Counted from the first letter of the stretch, positions 1 to 8,644 are shown. The stretch: DNA of 64,000 bases from an uncultured Sulfitobacter sp. (GCA_937928635.1 CALFWM010000014.1:62001-126000), one strand, 5' to 3'. Notes: generated by a model from the sequence alone, not told the origin. Numbers and translations are program-made.

Positions 1-1
1 G

Positions 2-412
2 CGCCTTGGCCTGGCGTGGTTTATGTTTTTATGGGCCGCGCATAAGGTGATTACACCCAAGCAATACCAATTCCTTGCCAAACATTTTGACGGCGTGAAC
101 CTGGAAATCTGGCAGGTTTATCTGGCGGGAGGGGTGCAGATTTCCCTGTGTCTTCTGGTGGCTTTGGGTCTTTTTCGTTACGCCTCCTATGGGGCGCTGG
201 CATTGATGCATTTATTCACGATAACAAGACGTTGGGAGGGGTTCTTTGACCCCTTTGCAGTCAATGAAAAAGGGTTTCCGGTGAACCGCAATCAGGTGAT
301 TGATCTGGCGGTGATGGCCGCTTTTGTTGCTCTTTTGTTAATGATTGCGCGGGATCATTGGAGCCTTGGCGCGCGCCTGCGCCAGAAGATCGGGCCGCGC
401 TGGTGGCTGTGA
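2..412 (+). CDS. Small integral membrane protein, DoxX-like (5' end cut by window edge)
   Basis: The reading frame is open to the left edge of the window: codons before the first visible ATG (position 23) read RLGLAWF and continue the same hydrophobic helix, so the true start probably lies outside. Three or four membrane helices can be seen (roughly residues 1-15, 40-60 and 95-112 of the visible part), with short basic loops and an Arg-rich cytoplasmic tail ending in RWWL. The pattern of the first helix followed by a KVI/P segment recalls DoxX-type small membrane proteins, but no diagnostic motif is present, so the family is a guess. It lies 80 bp upstream of lipA on the same strand. Function unknown. 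Confidence 0.6.
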   Translation, partial: RLGLAWFMFLWAAHKVITPKQYQFLAKHFDGVNLEIWQVYLAGGVQISLCLLVALGLFRYASYGALALMHLFTITRRWEGFFDPFAVNEKGFPVNRNQVIDLAVMAAFVALLLMIARDHWSLGARLRQKIGPRWWL

Positions 413-492
413 CACATACCAGCCTTGCAGGGGCTGGCCTTTTGTCCCGGACAGAATGTGCTATCTAGACGGTGAGCAGCAGTGAGGTCCCC

Positions 493-1446
493 ATGCGTGA
501 TCTGAAAATCCCGGCCCAACGTCACCCAGAAAAGGCGCGCAAGCCTGACAATGCGCAGCCCAAGAAACCCGGTTGGATCAGGGTTAAGGCACCTGGCGGT
601 CAAGGCTATGCCGATACCGCGCGGATCATGCGGGAAAACAAGCTGACCACTGTGTGCGAAGAGGCTGGCTGCCCCAATGTCGGTGAATGCTGGTCGCAGG
701 GCCATGCCACGATGATGATCATGGGAGAGGTCTGCACCCGTGCCTGTACCTTCTGCAACATCGCAACCGGGAAACCGCCCGAAGATCTGGACGTGTTCGA
801 GCCGGGCCGCGTGGCAGATGCGGTGGCGAAACTGGGGTTGAACCATGTTGTGATCACCTCGGTGGACCGGGATGACATTGAAGATGGCGGGGCGGAGCAT
901 TTTGCCCAGACCATCCGCGCCATCCGGCACCGCAGCCCGGACACGACCATCGAGATTCTGACGCCCGATTTCATTCGCTGTGGCCCCGGGGCGCTGGAGC
1001 AGGTGGTGGCGGCACGCCCGGATGTGTTCAACCACAATCTGGAAACCGTACCGGGGCTTTATCCCGAAGTACGCCCCGGCGCACGTTATTTTCACTCCCT
1101 GCGATTGTTGCAGCGGGTGAAAGAACTGGACCCGTCGATGTTCACCAAATCCGGGATCATGGTGGGTTTGGGTGAAGACCGCCAATCGGTCATTCAGGTG
1201 ATGGAAGACATGCGCGCCGCCGACATCGATTTTCTGACCATCGGGCAGTATTTGCAGCCCACGCCAAAACATCACCGCGTGGATCGTTTTGTGCACCCGG
1301 ATGAATTTGCCGCATACGAAAAGGCGGCGTATGGCAAAGGGTTTTTGATGGTGTCTGCAACGCCGCTGACGAGATCCAGCTATCATGCGGGCGATGATTT
1401 TGCGCAATTGCGTGCGGCGCGGCACAAGAAGCTGGGGCTGGCCTGA
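493..1446 (+). CDS. lipA: Lipoyl synthase LipA
   Basis: Radical-SAM enzyme that inserts two sulfur atoms into protein-bound octanoyl groups to make the lipoyl cofactor of pyruvate and 2-oxoglutarate dehydrogenases and the glycine cleavage system; cytosolic. Both iron-sulfur clusters of the family are visible: the auxiliary cluster cysteines C55, C60 and C66 in [12 protein letters not shown], and the radical-SAM triad C81, C85, C88 in CTRACTFC. The conserved C-terminal RSSY, whose serine ligates the auxiliary cluster, is at about residue 294. I chose ATG 493 (317 residues) over an in-frame GTG at 472 because a GAGG ribosome site precedes it at the right distance; length fits the family. Very secure. 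Confidence 0.97.
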   Translation: MRDLKIPAQRHPEKARKPDNAQPKKPGWIRVKAPGGQGYADTARIMRENKLTTVCEEAGCPNVGECWSQGHATMMIMGEVCTRACTFCNIATGKPPEDLDVFEPGRVADAVAKLGLNHVVITSVDRDDIEDGGAEHFAQTIRAIRHRSPDTTIEILTPDFIRCGPGALEQVVAARPDVFNHNLETVPGLYPEVRPGARYFHSLRLLQRVKELDPSMFTKSGIMVGLGEDRQSVIQVMEDMRAADIDFLTIGQYLQPTPKHHRVDRFVHPDEFAAYEKAAYGKGFLMVSATPLTRSSYHAGDDFAQLRAARHKKLGLA

Positions 1447-1519
1447 GAAAGGGCGCGGTCCAGGGCCTGCCCCAAGAGGCATCATCGCAGGCGTTGGTGT
1501 GTGGGGGGATGGCGGGATT

Positions 1520-1540
1520 GAGTTTTTTGGAAGGGTGAAA
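1520..1540 (+). repeat. Short intergenic repeat, copy 1 (lipA / cytochrome c convergent gap)
   Basis: GAG-TTT followed by GAAGGGTGAAA. The same 11-mer recurs at 43128-43149 (minus strand) and 51625-51645, and a one-base-shorter version at 47466-47484; each copy has a GAGTTT-like block about 4 bases before it, and every copy lies between two convergent genes. Function unknown. Confidence 0.6.
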
Positions 1541-1569
1541 TGGGGGGCGGTGAGCCTGTCTTCGCCGGA

Positions 1570-2505
1570 TCAGCGTGCTGCCGGGACGGCCTTGAGGTAG
1601 GCGGCGATGGCCGCGCGGTCACTTTCGGGCAGCGCTGCAAGGTTGGTGATGACGTCGGCCATTTTGCCACCTGCACTGTCATACTCCGGGGTAAAGCCAG
1701 AGGTGAAATAGGCCACCAGATCCGCCTCTGACCAATCGAGTTCCGCCGACGTGATGTTCGGGATCGTGCCTTTGCCTGAGGGGTTCGGTGCGCCCGCCAA
1801 CCATCTGCTGCGGTCCAGCGCGCCCAGGGCATTGCGCGGCGTGTGACATTCACCGCAATGGGACAGACCTTCGACAAGATAGCGACCACGGGTCAGTTGC
1901 TCGGAGAGATCACCACTCAGCACATAGTCATCCCTGACAAAGAGCCATTTCCAGCCCCCAAGACTGCGGCGGATGTTGAACGGAAAGCCGACGTCATGGG
2001 GTTGGCTGGGGGTCGCGGAGGCAGGCAGGGTCTGCATATAGGCAAAAAGGTCAGCGACGTCCTGTGTGCTCATGTGGCTGTAGGCCGTGTAGGGAAAAGC
2101 CGGGTAGTAATGCTGGCCTTGCGGGGAGACCCCCTTGATCAGCGCGCGGGCGAAGTCCCCTTGGCTCCATGCCCCCAATCCGTGTTGCGGATCAGATGAA
2201 ATATTTGGCGCATAGAAGGTGCCAAAGTCGCTGTCAAACGGCAGGCCTCCGGCCAAAACCAGCCGGTCGTCGCCCGTCGCCTCCGGGGCGGCGTGGCAGG
2301 AGGCGCAGCCGCCTGCCGCAAAAACCAGCGTGCCACGATCAGGAGCGCCCTGGAGTCCTTTCAAGGCGAGTGCCCGATTTACCCCTAACCCTTGCGGGGC
2401 GGTCACCCACCAGAAAACCCCAGCGCCGATCACGGCGCAGAGGATCAAAAGACCAAAACCGCGTTTCAAGGCAAACTTAGGTCTTGGGGCCGCGATAGGC
2501 CTCAT
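1570..2505 (-). CDS. Membrane-anchored diheme cytochrome c
   Basis: Class I cytochrome c with two heme-binding sites: CASCH at residues 67-71 and CGECH at 217-221, in two similar domains of about 130 residues. A single uncleaved-looking helix (about residues 17-35) after a basic N-terminus should anchor it to the inner membrane with both hemes in the periplasm, so it probably passes electrons between a dehydrogenase or quinol oxidase and a terminal acceptor. It follows the cytochrome c' gene on the same strand and overlaps its end by about 29 bp if ATG 2505 is used; an ATG at 2535 is also in frame, and a TTG at 2470 would remove the overlap. Convergent with lipA. Its specific partner cannot be told from sequence. 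Confidence 0.88.
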   Translation of the reverse strand: MRPIAAPRPKFALKRGFGLLILCAVIGAGVFWWVTAPQGLGVNRALALKGLQGAPDRGTLVFAAGGCASCHAAPEATGDDRLVLAGGLPFDSDFGTFYAPNISSDPQHGLGAWSQGDFARALIKGVSPQGQHYYPAFPYTAYSHMSTQDVADLFAYMQTLPASATPSQPHDVGFPFNIRRSLGGWKWLFVRDDYVLSGDLSEQLTRGRYLVEGLSHCGECHTPRNALGALDRSRWLAGAPNPSGKGTIPNITSAELDWSEADLVAYFTSGFTPEYDSAGGKMADVITNLAALPESDRAAIAAYLKAVPAAR

Positions 2506-2950
2506 GACAGGCTTTGCAAGACCCACCAATGGCACCCATCGCCGCGCCTACAGCGGCCTGATCCGCCGCGCCAATCATCGCATCCGCCGCATTGGCAAGA
2601 TCGGTAACTTTGGCGATCACGTCCGGGAAGTTGCTCCACATCTCGGCCTTGGCACGGGAGCCGTCCACAGCACCTTGCTCCGTGCCGGGCAACCACATTG
2701 TGGTGCCATCCAGCTTGGCCAGATCACGCAGGTTGGTCGCCGCTGCATCCACCATTGCGGAGTTGTATTCCATCTCACCCTTGGCAATCGACCCCAAAAT
2801 ACCGGTGTGATAGGCAAGCATCTGCATCTGCGCATGACGGGCGGCCACGGCCTTGTTTGTCACGCTGGCGTGGCTGGCGGCAAAACTGGCACTGGTCACA
2901 AGGCCCAGCCCCAAGGCCAGGGTCATGGCGGTTTTGGTCATCTTCTTCAT
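2477..2950 (-). CDS. Cytochrome c' (class II c-type cytochrome)
   Basis: Periplasmic heme protein of 157 residues with an N-terminal signal peptide (about 1-24, ending near SFAAS) and the single heme site CKACH at residues 145-149, that is, at the C-terminus, as in four-helix-bundle class II cytochromes. Members bind NO or CO at a five-coordinate heme and are credited with protection against nitric oxide in purple bacteria and relatives. The preceding helices are short, Ala-rich and amphipathic, fitting the bundle. A GGAG-like ribosome site lies just upstream of ATG 2950. It is the first gene of a two-gene unit with the diheme cytochrome downstream. Family assignment is firm; physiological ligand is inferred from the family. 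Confidence 0.93.
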   Translation of the reverse strand: MKKMTKTAMTLALGLGLVTSASFAASHASVTNKAVAARHAQMQMLAYHTGILGSIAKGEMEYNSAMVDAAATNLRDLAKLDGTTMWLPGTEQGAVDGSRAKAEMWSNFPDVIAKVTDLANAADAMIGAADQAAVGAAMGAIGGSCKACHEAYRGPKT

Positions 2951-3106
2951 GGTGATCTCCTTTTCTGCATCTCAAGCCTAACACGCAACCTTGGGTATGC
3001 ACTATAAATTTCTGTGAACGTCGCCTGTCGGGCAGCGTGTCGCATAAAGTTGACAGTTTTTCATGTGTGAGCGTGACATCGCCCGCCCCTTTTGGACCAG
3101 TGCCTC

Positions 3107-3274
3107 TTATCGGCGGCGCGGTTCTGATGTGGCCCATGCCGGCCACCATCCCATCCATTCCAACCCGGCAACAAGAAGGCCAAGGATCACCGCCACGCCC
3201 ACCAGTTTGGCGCGCTTGTCAGACGCCGGGTGATGCGCCTGGCGAGAAATGCGCACAAACCACAAGGGGTTCAT
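3107..3274 (-). CDS. Small single-pass membrane protein coupled to hpt
   Basis: A 55-residue ORF whose ATG (3274-3272) overlaps the TGA stop of hpt (3273-3271) in the arrangement ATGA, so it is probably translated by ribosomes terminating on hpt. The protein starts [10 protein letters not shown], has a basic stretch near KRAK, one hydrophobic helix (about residues 24-38, [13 protein letters not shown]) and a Trp-rich end (WMGWWPAW) before a basic tail. No family recognised. It ends about 150 bp before the cytochrome c' start on the same strand. The precise coupling and the sensible membrane-protein composition make it likely to be a real gene although it is very short. Confidence 0.7.
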   Translation of the reverse strand: MNPLWFVRISRQAHHPASDKRAKLVGVAVILGLLVAGLEWMGWWPAWATSEPRRR

Positions 3275-3807
3275 GTAAAACGCACCTTGCCGATGAAAGG
3301 CAGGTTGCGGTTGCGTTGGGCAAAATCAATGCCGTAGCCCACCACAAATTCATCCGGGATTTCAAAACCGGTCCAATCAGCCTTCATGTCGATCTCACGC
3401 CGGGTTGGCTTGTCGAGCAAGGCAATGGTTTTGAGGCGCGCAGGCCCGCGCGAGCGCAGCAGGTTTGTGACATGGTGCAGCGTATGGCCGGTATCAACAA
3501 TATCCTCCACCAACAACACATCACGCCCTTCAATTGCGCCGCGCAAGTCTTTGAGAATACGCACTTCCCGGCTGCTCTCCATTGCATCGCCGTAGCTGGA
3601 GGCTTCCAGAAAATCGACCTCAATCGGCAGGTCCAGCTCGCGCACCAGATCAGCGATAAACACAAAGGAGCCGCGCAACAGGCCCACAACCACCAGTTTA
3701 TCCGTGCCGTCAAATTCATCATGGATGGCGCGGCACAAGGCCTCAATCCGGGCTGCGATGGATTTGGCCGAAATCATCTCATCAATCACATAGGGATGAT
3801 TTGTCAT
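3271..3807 (-). CDS. hpt: Hypoxanthine phosphoribosyltransferase
   Basis: Purine-salvage enzyme that makes IMP (and GMP) from hypoxanthine (guanine) and PRPP in the cytosol. The 178-residue length fits. Visible signatures are the first PPi-binding loop LLRGSF at about residues 43-48, the SSYG flexible loop near 70-73, and the PRPP loop [14 protein letters not shown] at about 97-110; the C-terminal VGYGIDF and RNL also match the family. Divergent from the COQ10-like gene (92 bp apart). Overlaps the following 55-residue membrane-protein gene by four bases. Confidence 0.95.
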   Translation of the reverse strand: MTNHPYVIDEMISAKSIAARIEALCRAIHDEFDGTDKLVVVGLLRGSFVFIADLVRELDLPIEVDFLEASSYGDAMESSREVRILKDLRGAIEGRDVLLVEDIVDTGHTLHHVTNLLRSRGPARLKTIALLDKPTRREIDMKADWTGFEIPDEFVVGYGIDFAQRNRNLPFIGKVRFT

Positions 3808-3899
3808 AGAAGAGGCCTCGAAATTGGCTTGAATTATTGCGCCTTAGCAGAGACATAGGGCTAGCGCGCCTGCCATGGAAAAGCAATCGTGGGATACTG

Positions 3900-4352
3900 A
3901 TGCCAACACATTCTGAGACCAAACTGCTGCCTTATACCGCCCAACAGATGTACGATCTGGTGGCAGATGTGGGGCGCTACCCCGAGTTTCTGCCCTGGAC
4001 CGCCGCCGCACGCATTCGATCCAACGAAGAGAGGGGCGATCACCGGGTGATGGATGCGGATCTGGTGATCTCGTTCAAGGTGTTTCGCGAGCGCTTTACC
4101 AGCCGCGTGGTGCTCTGGCCCGAGGCGCAAAAGATCGACACCGAATATCTGGATGGGCCGTTCAAAAAGATGGTGTCCAACTGGCGTTTTGAGGACGCAC
4201 CGGGGGGCTGCAACGTACAGTTCTTTGTCGATTTCGAATTTCGCAACCGCATTCTGCAAGGCATCATTGGGGTGGTGTTCAACGAGGCAATGCAACGCGT
4301 TGTGCGCGCGTTTGAAGCGCGTGCGGCTGATCTTTACGGTCCTCCTTCATGA
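3900..4352 (+). CDS. COQ10/START-domain protein (ubiquinone-binding; RatA-like)
   Basis: 150-residue single-domain protein of the polyketide cyclase/START superfamily, related to yeast Coq10 and E. coli RatA. It begins MPTHSETKLLPYTAQQMYDL and has the family patterns DVGRYPEFLPW, ADLVISFKVFRERF and the closing FNEAMQRVVRAFEARA helix. Coq10 proteins bind ubiquinone in a hydrophobic groove and are needed for efficient respiration; RatA was described as a ribosome-association toxin, so the precise role is open. I chose ATG 3900 rather than an upstream ATG at 3837 because homologues begin at this point. Its stop overlaps the start of the next gene (ATGA), so the two are co-translated. Confidence 0.88.
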   Translation: MPTHSETKLLPYTAQQMYDLVADVGRYPEFLPWTAAARIRSNEERGDHRVMDADLVISFKVFRERFTSRVVLWPEAQKIDTEYLDGPFKKMVSNWRFEDAPGGCNVQFFVDFEFRNRILQGIIGVVFNEAMQRVVRAFEARAADLYGPPS

Positions 4353-5626
4353 GCACGATCACCGATCAACTGATCAAATTTGCCCGCGCAACACCGCCCG
4401 AGGACGCATTGATCATGATGCGATTGTCGCTGTTTGACTGGGCCGCCTGCGGTGTGGCGGGTGCGGCAGACGCGGACTTTGCCGATTTTGTTGCCGCGCA
4501 GCTCGCGCGCGGGCAGGGGCCCGCCACGGTGATTGGCGGGCAGAGCGCGCCCGCCGCAACGGCCGCCCTGATCAACGGCACATTGTCCCATGCGCTGGAT
4601 TATGACGACACACATTTTGCCCATATCGGGCATCCATCGGTGGCGGTGCTGCCCGCCGTGCTGGCCCTTGCCGAAGAGTTGGATGCCCCGTTTGATGAGG
4701 TGATTGAGGCCGCAACCATTGGGGTCGAGGCCTCCATCTTGACTGGCCTCTGGCTGGGGCGCGCGCATTATCAGATCGGCTATCATCAGACCGCAACCGC
4801 AGGTGCCTTTGGGGCCACGCTGGCCACAGGGCGTCTGTTGGGGCTGGAGCCCAAAGAGCTGCGCCATGCCTTGGGCCTTTGTGCCTCCATGGCCTCGGGC
4901 CTCAAGGCGCAGTTTGGCACCATGGGCAAGCCGCTGAATGCCGGGCTTGCCGCGCGCACCGGGGTTGAGGCCACGCTTTGGGCGCAATCGGGCATGACGG
5001 CGGCCAAGGATGGGCTGGCCGGGCCGCTGGGCTTTGGCCCCACCCATCATGGGCAGGCGGCGGAGATCAAGCCGGGCAAAGGGGCCTGGCACATCACCAC
5101 GATCAGCCACAAATTTCACGCCTGCTGTCATGGGTTGCACGCCATGCTGGAGGCGATTGGCGATGAACGTCTTAGCGCTGCGGATGTGGCGGGCATTCAT
5201 GTGCGCACCCATCCACGCTGGATGAGCGTGTGCAATATCGCGGAGCCGACCACGGGGTTGGCGGCAAAGTTCTCCTACGCCCAAACCGGCGCGATGAAGT
5301 TTTTGGGCCATGACACCGGGGCGATTGCCAGTTTCACCAACGACATTTGCCGCGACGCGGAGGTGCTGGCCTTGCGTGAAAAGATCAAAGTATCAGAGGA
5401 TGAACGGCTGTCCGAAACCCAATGTGAGGTGTCACTGACCCTGCATTCAGGTGGCCTGCGCCGTTTGCGTCATGATCTGATGGAGCCGATGACGCTGGAA
5501 GTTCGGGCAGAGAAACTGGGCGCCAAGGCCGTTTCCCTGCTCGGAGACACCCGTGCGGATGCCCTTTGGCAGGCCGCGCAAGGGGAGAGCCTGCGCGACC
5601 TGACGGATCAGCTGGTCATATCGTAG
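4349..5626 (+). CDS. MmgE/PrpD family protein
   Basis: 425-residue member of the MmgE/PrpD family, which includes 2-methylcitrate dehydratase, cis-aconitate decarboxylase and uncharacterised relatives. The N-terminal all-helical domain shows DWAACGVAGA and the conserved substrate region ALDYDDTHFAHIGHPS (about residues 82-97), then GYHQTATAGAFGA and KPLNAGLAARTGV, all typical. No prp genes (prpB, prpC) are nearby, so a methylcitrate-cycle role is not supported; the substrate is unknown. Its ATG overlaps the stop of the COQ10-like gene. The last 19 bp overlap the 3' end of convergent amtB. Confidence 0.85.
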   Translation: MSTITDQLIKFARATPPEDALIMMRLSLFDWAACGVAGAADADFADFVAAQLARGQGPATVIGGQSAPAATAALINGTLSHALDYDDTHFAHIGHPSVAVLPAVLALAEELDAPFDEVIEAATIGVEASILTGLWLGRAHYQIGYHQTATAGAFGATLATGRLLGLEPKELRHALGLCASMASGLKAQFGTMGKPLNAGLAARTGVEATLWAQSGMTAAKDGLAGPLGFGPTHHGQAAEIKPGKGAWHITTISHKFHACCHGLHAMLEAIGDERLSAADVAGIHVRTHPRWMSVCNIAEPTTGLAAKFSYAQTGAMKFLGHDTGAIASFTNDICRDAEVLALREKIKVSEDERLSETQCEVSLTLHSGGLRRLRHDLMEPMTLEVRAEKLGAKAVSLLGDTRADALWQAAQGESLRDLTDQLVIS

Positions 5627-6789
5627 GCACGTTCGCCGTGGACCGACAGGTCCAGCCCGTTTGTTTCGGTCTCTGCATCCACGCGCATTGGCAGGATGGC
5701 TTTGCAGAACAGGGCGATCACGACTGTCACGATGACGGTGAAGACACCCACGATGGCCAGAGAACCCAGCTGGGCTGCCCATGATCCCGCACCAACTGCG
5801 GCGATCATGATGGTCCCAAAGATACCGCCCACACCGTGCACCGCAAAGACATCCAGTGTGTCGTCGATCTTGATCTTGTTGCGGATCAGCACGACGGCCT
5901 CCTGGCACAGGATACCAGCCACCGCACCAATGATCAGCGCGGCCCAGGGCCCCACAAAACCAGACGCGGGCGTGATGGAGGCAAGGCCCGCAATGGTGCC
6001 TGTCACGATGCCAACAAGGGAGGATTTGCCAAACTTGATCCGCTCCCACAGCGCCCAGGTGAGGGAGGCCGTTGCCGCAGAAATGTGCGTCACGGTGATG
6101 GCCAGCGCGGCCCCGCCGTCAGCCGCCAGTTGCGAGCCGCCGTTAAAGCCAAACCAACCGACCCACAGCATCGCGGCACCAATCATCACCATGCCGGGGT
6201 TGTGGGGTGGTTTGCTTGGATCCTTGCGCGCGCCCAACATCACGGCAAGCACAAGTGCGGCGATACCAGCGGTTTCGTGTACCACGATGCCGCCCGCAAA
6301 ATCTTTCACACCAGTCTCGCCGAAGATCCCGCCATCGGCCAGCATGCCGCCGCCCCAGACCCAGTGCACCACCGGTGCGTAGCACAGCAGCATCCACAGG
6401 CTGGAGAACATCAACATAAAGCTAAAGTTGATCCGCTCCACGTAGGCCCCCACGATCAGGGCAGGTGTGATGATAGCAAATGTCATCTGGAACGCGAAAA
6501 ACAGGATTTCCGGCAAGGTGCCGCTCAGGCTCTCGGTGGTGACGCCGCTGAGCGCGACTTTCCCCAAACCGCCCCACAGGCCGCTCTCGTCGGGGCCAAA
6601 GGCGATGGAATACCCAACAAAAAACCACAACACGCTCATCAAACAGGCGATTGCGTAACAGTGCATAAACACGCTCAGCACGTTGCGTGCACGTACAAGG
6701 CCGCCGTAAAACAGGGCCAGTCCGGGTAGGGTCATAAACAGCACAAGGGCCGTAGCAGTCATGATCCAGGCTGTATCAGCAGCATTCAT
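5608..6789 (-). CDS. amtB: Ammonium transporter AmtB
   Basis: 393-residue polytopic inner-membrane ammonium channel with about eleven helices. Seen in the sequence: the opening ALFYGGLVR helix end, the conserved DFAGGIVVHETAG with the first of the twin pore histidines, and VFAVHGVGG with the second; the Phe gate region follows HCYAIACL. There is no cleavable signal peptide, which is common in this subfamily. Unusually for Amt genes, no glnK lies beside it: the genes upstream are pncC, pgpA and ispF. The amt gene is convergent with the MmgE/PrpD gene and overlaps it by 19 bp. Its nearness to ntrBCYX suggests nitrogen control, but I could not identify a certain NtrC site. Confidence 0.96.
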   Translation of the reverse strand: MNAADTAWIMTATALVLFMTLPGLALFYGGLVRARNVLSVFMHCYAIACLMSVLWFFVGYSIAFGPDESGLWGGLGKVALSGVTTESLSGTLPEILFFAFQMTFAIITPALIVGAYVERINFSFMLMFSSLWMLLCYAPVVHWVWGGGMLADGGIFGETGVKDFAGGIVVHETAGIAALVLAVMLGARKDPSKPPHNPGMVMIGAAMLWVGWFGFNGGSQLAADGGAALAITVTHISAATASLTWALWERIKFGKSSLVGIVTGTIAGLASITPASGFVGPWAALIIGAVAGILCQEAVVLIRNKIKIDDTLDVFAVHGVGGIFGTIMIAAVGAGSWAAQLGSLAIVGVFTVIVTVVIALFCKAILPMRVDAETETNGLDLSVHGERAYDMTS

Positions 6790-6825
6790 GGGGTGGGTCT
6801 CTCCGTATGGTCACAAATTGAAGTT

Positions 6826-6840
6826 GCCGCAGATTGCGGC
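6826..6840. promoter_or_regulatory. Inverted repeat in the amtB leader
   Basis: GCCGCA-GAT-TGCGGC, a perfect 6-bp dyad about 37 bp before the amtB start codon. It could be an operator or a leader-RNA hairpin; nothing else supports either role. Confidence 0.3.
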
Positions 6841-6946
6841 TGCGAGGGACTTAGGAAAGATTTGGTTAAGAGTTGCGCAGCACAGACGCGACAATGGCTA
6901 ACATTGAGGCACCGCACGTCCGATTTGCCTGATTTATGTGCACTTT

Positions 6947-7411
6947 CTAAAGTGCTGCAAGAATCAGCATCAGTGCATGATCTCGTGTCGCTTGGCGTAC
7001 TGCGTCACGCCCCAGTGGCCCGAATTCAATCGTTTCCACATGGACCTTGCCCGCCCTCGCAAGGCCAAAGCAAACCCGCCCCTCCGGTTTATGATCTGAC
7101 CCGCCGGGCCCCGCGATCCCGGTGACGGAAATCGCGATCTGCGCGGTGGAACGCTCCAGCGCGCCCTTCGCCATCTCTGCCGCCACCTGTTCTGACACAG
7201 CGCCAAATGCGTCCAAGGTGGGTTGCAAAACACCCAGCATCTGCATTTTGGCCGCATTCGTATAGGTCACAAACCCCCGGTCAAAAACCGCGGAACTGCC
7301 CGATAGTTCGGTCAACGCCGCGGCAATCATACCCCCTGTGCAACTTTCAGCGCAGCTGAGCATGACACCTGATTGTGTCGCTTTCTCAAGGATTTGGCCT
7401 GCTGTGCTCAT
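6947..7411 (-). CDS. pncC: Nicotinamide-nucleotide amidohydrolase (CinA C-terminal domain protein)
   Basis: 154-residue stand-alone CinA C-terminal domain. The family deamidates nicotinamide mononucleotide to nicotinic acid mononucleotide in the pyridine-nucleotide cycle. The signature SCAESCTGGMIAAALTEL region (about residues 18-37), SSAVFDRGFVTYTNAAKM and VTGIAGPGG are all present. The N-terminal CinA domain is absent, as is usual for PncC. It is the last gene of ispF-pgpA-pncC, with only three bases between the pgpA stop and its ATG. Role in this organism is inferred from the family. Confidence 0.93.
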   Translation of the reverse strand: MSTAGQILEKATQSGVMLSCAESCTGGMIAAALTELSGSSAVFDRGFVTYTNAAKMQMLGVLQPTLDAFGAVSEQVAAEMAKGALERSTAQIAISVTGIAGPGGSDHKPEGRVCFGLARAGKVHVETIEFGPLGRDAVRQATRDHALMLILAAL

Positions 7412-7414
7412 GTG

Positions 7415-7903
7415 TTACGTCGCATGATAGAGGGCGGCCAACACCAAGACGCCCACCGCCGCAAAGACACCCGCAATCACATCATCCAGCATCACGCCCA
7501 GTGCATCCCCGCGCCGGTCTGCCCAGCCCACCAGCCAGGGTTTCCAGATGTCAAACAGCCGGAACAGCACAAAGGCCGCAATCCAACCCGGCCACATCAC
7601 CAGCACATTGACCCCCATATTCCAGGCCGCGTAGCTTAGCGGTAAAAGCGCGATCCACTGGCCGACCAGTTCATCCACAACAATTTCGGAGGGGTCATGA
7701 TCATCCGACCCCTTGGTCATCTTGGCCGTTGCCCACCAGCCTTTGAAAAAGGCGGACAGCACAGCAATCAAGAGCAATGGAAAGCCGCCAATCAGATGTA
7801 CCAGCCACGCCAGGGGCAAGGCGGCCAGCGACCCCCAGGTGCCCGGTGCGGGACGGATGTTGCCCACGCCCATCAAGGTGCCAATCATCCGCGCAAGTGT
7901 CAT
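7415..7903 (-). CDS. pgpA: Phosphatidylglycerophosphatase A
   Basis: 162-residue inner-membrane phosphatase that converts phosphatidylglycerophosphate to phosphatidylglycerol. The N-terminal [14 protein letters not shown] motif, the metal-binding [16 protein letters not shown] region (about residues 70-85) and the later [10 protein letters not shown] are diagnostic; three to four hydrophobic helices surround them. The start overlaps the ispF stop by ATGA, giving a tight operon with ispF upstream and pncC downstream. Confidence 0.95.
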   Translation of the reverse strand: MTLARMIGTLMGVGNIRPAPGTWGSLAALPLAWLVHLIGGFPLLLIAVLSAFFKGWWATAKMTKGSDDHDPSEIVVDELVGQWIALLPLSYAAWNMGVNVLVMWPGWIAAFVLFRLFDIWKPWLVGWADRRGDALGVMLDDVIAGVFAAVGVLVLAALYHAT

Positions 7904-8379
7904 GGTTTCACCAGCGTTGCCGTGGCAAGGCAGGCAATCCCCTCTCTGCGTCCCGTAAACCCGAGCCGTTCTGAGGTTGTCGCCTTGATCGACACGCGCG
8001 ACATGTCCATTTCCATGATCTGCGCCATCTCAGCCCGCATCGCCTGCGCATGCGGCCCGATCTTTGGCATCTCGCAGATCAACGTACAATCCACGTGAGA
8101 CAGGGTGAACCCCTCTCTACGCGCCAATGCAACCGCATGGCGCAGAAACACATGGCTTTCGCAGCCTTTCCATTGCGGGTCACCGGGCGGAAAATGCTGG
8201 CCAATGTCGCCCGCCACCAGCGCGCCATAAATCGCATCCGTTACCGTATGCATACCAACATCCGCATCAGAATGCCCCACAAGCCCCTGATCAAAAGGGA
8301 TTTTCACACCACAGAGCATCATGTGATCGCCGGGGCCAAAGGCATGCACGTCAAATCCGTTGCCGGTGCGTATGTCCAT
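7900..8379 (-). CDS. ispF: 2-C-methyl-D-erythritol 2,4-cyclodiphosphate synthase
   Basis: Non-mevalonate isoprenoid enzyme (MEP pathway), homotrimeric and zinc-dependent. Conserved metal and substrate residues are visible: GFDVHAF near the N-terminus (Asp and His ligands), [19 protein letters not shown], and the C-terminal [19 protein letters not shown] 8379 is used (159 residues, normal for the family) because a GGAGGG ribosome site precedes it; the frame stays open further upstream but without family similarity. In many bacteria ispF is fused or adjacent to ispD; here ispD is absent and ispF heads an operon with pgpA and pncC. Divergent from dusB across a 265-bp gap. Confidence 0.96.
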   Translation of the reverse strand: MDIRTGNGFDVHAFGPGDHMMLCGVKIPFDQGLVGHSDADVGMHTVTDAIYGALVAGDIGQHFPPGDPQWKGCESHVFLRHAVALARREGFTLSHVDCTLICEMPKIGPHAQAMRAEMAQIMEMDMSRVSIKATTSERLGFTGRREGIACLATATLVKP

Positions 8380-8534
8380 CTTGCCCTCCTGCTGTGTGGA
8401 TGTGCGCGTTGCGGTGTGGGTGTTATCCACCCTGTCACAGACCTTCGCAACCGACAAACAGACCCCCGAACGCCGCAGGGCCCGCAAGGTTGGCGTCTGT
8501 TTGAAATGCTCTCGTCGCTCAGCATTGAATATCT

Positions 8535-8553
8535 CTGCCTAAATTTTAGGCAG
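8535..8553. promoter_or_regulatory. Perfect 9-1-9 inverted repeat between ispF and dusB
   Basis: CTGCCTAAA-T-TTTAGGCAG lies in the 265-bp divergent region, about 92 bp before the dusB start and 156 bp before the ispF start. Perfect 9-bp arms with an AT-rich centre look like an operator for a dimeric regulator controlling the dusB-ntr operon, ispF or both. No known regulator consensus was recognised. Confidence 0.45.
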
Positions 8554-8644
8554 AATGATGTGCCGCCGCCAATTTTGGCCATATTTCATTGCGGCTTAGC
8601 CCCCATCGCGCTATTCAACCCGCAACTGCCCAAGGATTAAGCAC

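Noticed and set aside
355-1485. Long minus-strand ORF opposite lipA
   Set aside because: Low-complexity Arg/His-rich translation with no family similarity, lying entirely across the secure lipA gene; a shadow of its codon bias.
2219-3007. Plus-strand ORF across the cytochrome genes
   Set aside because: Antisense to two genes with clear heme motifs and signal or anchor sequences.
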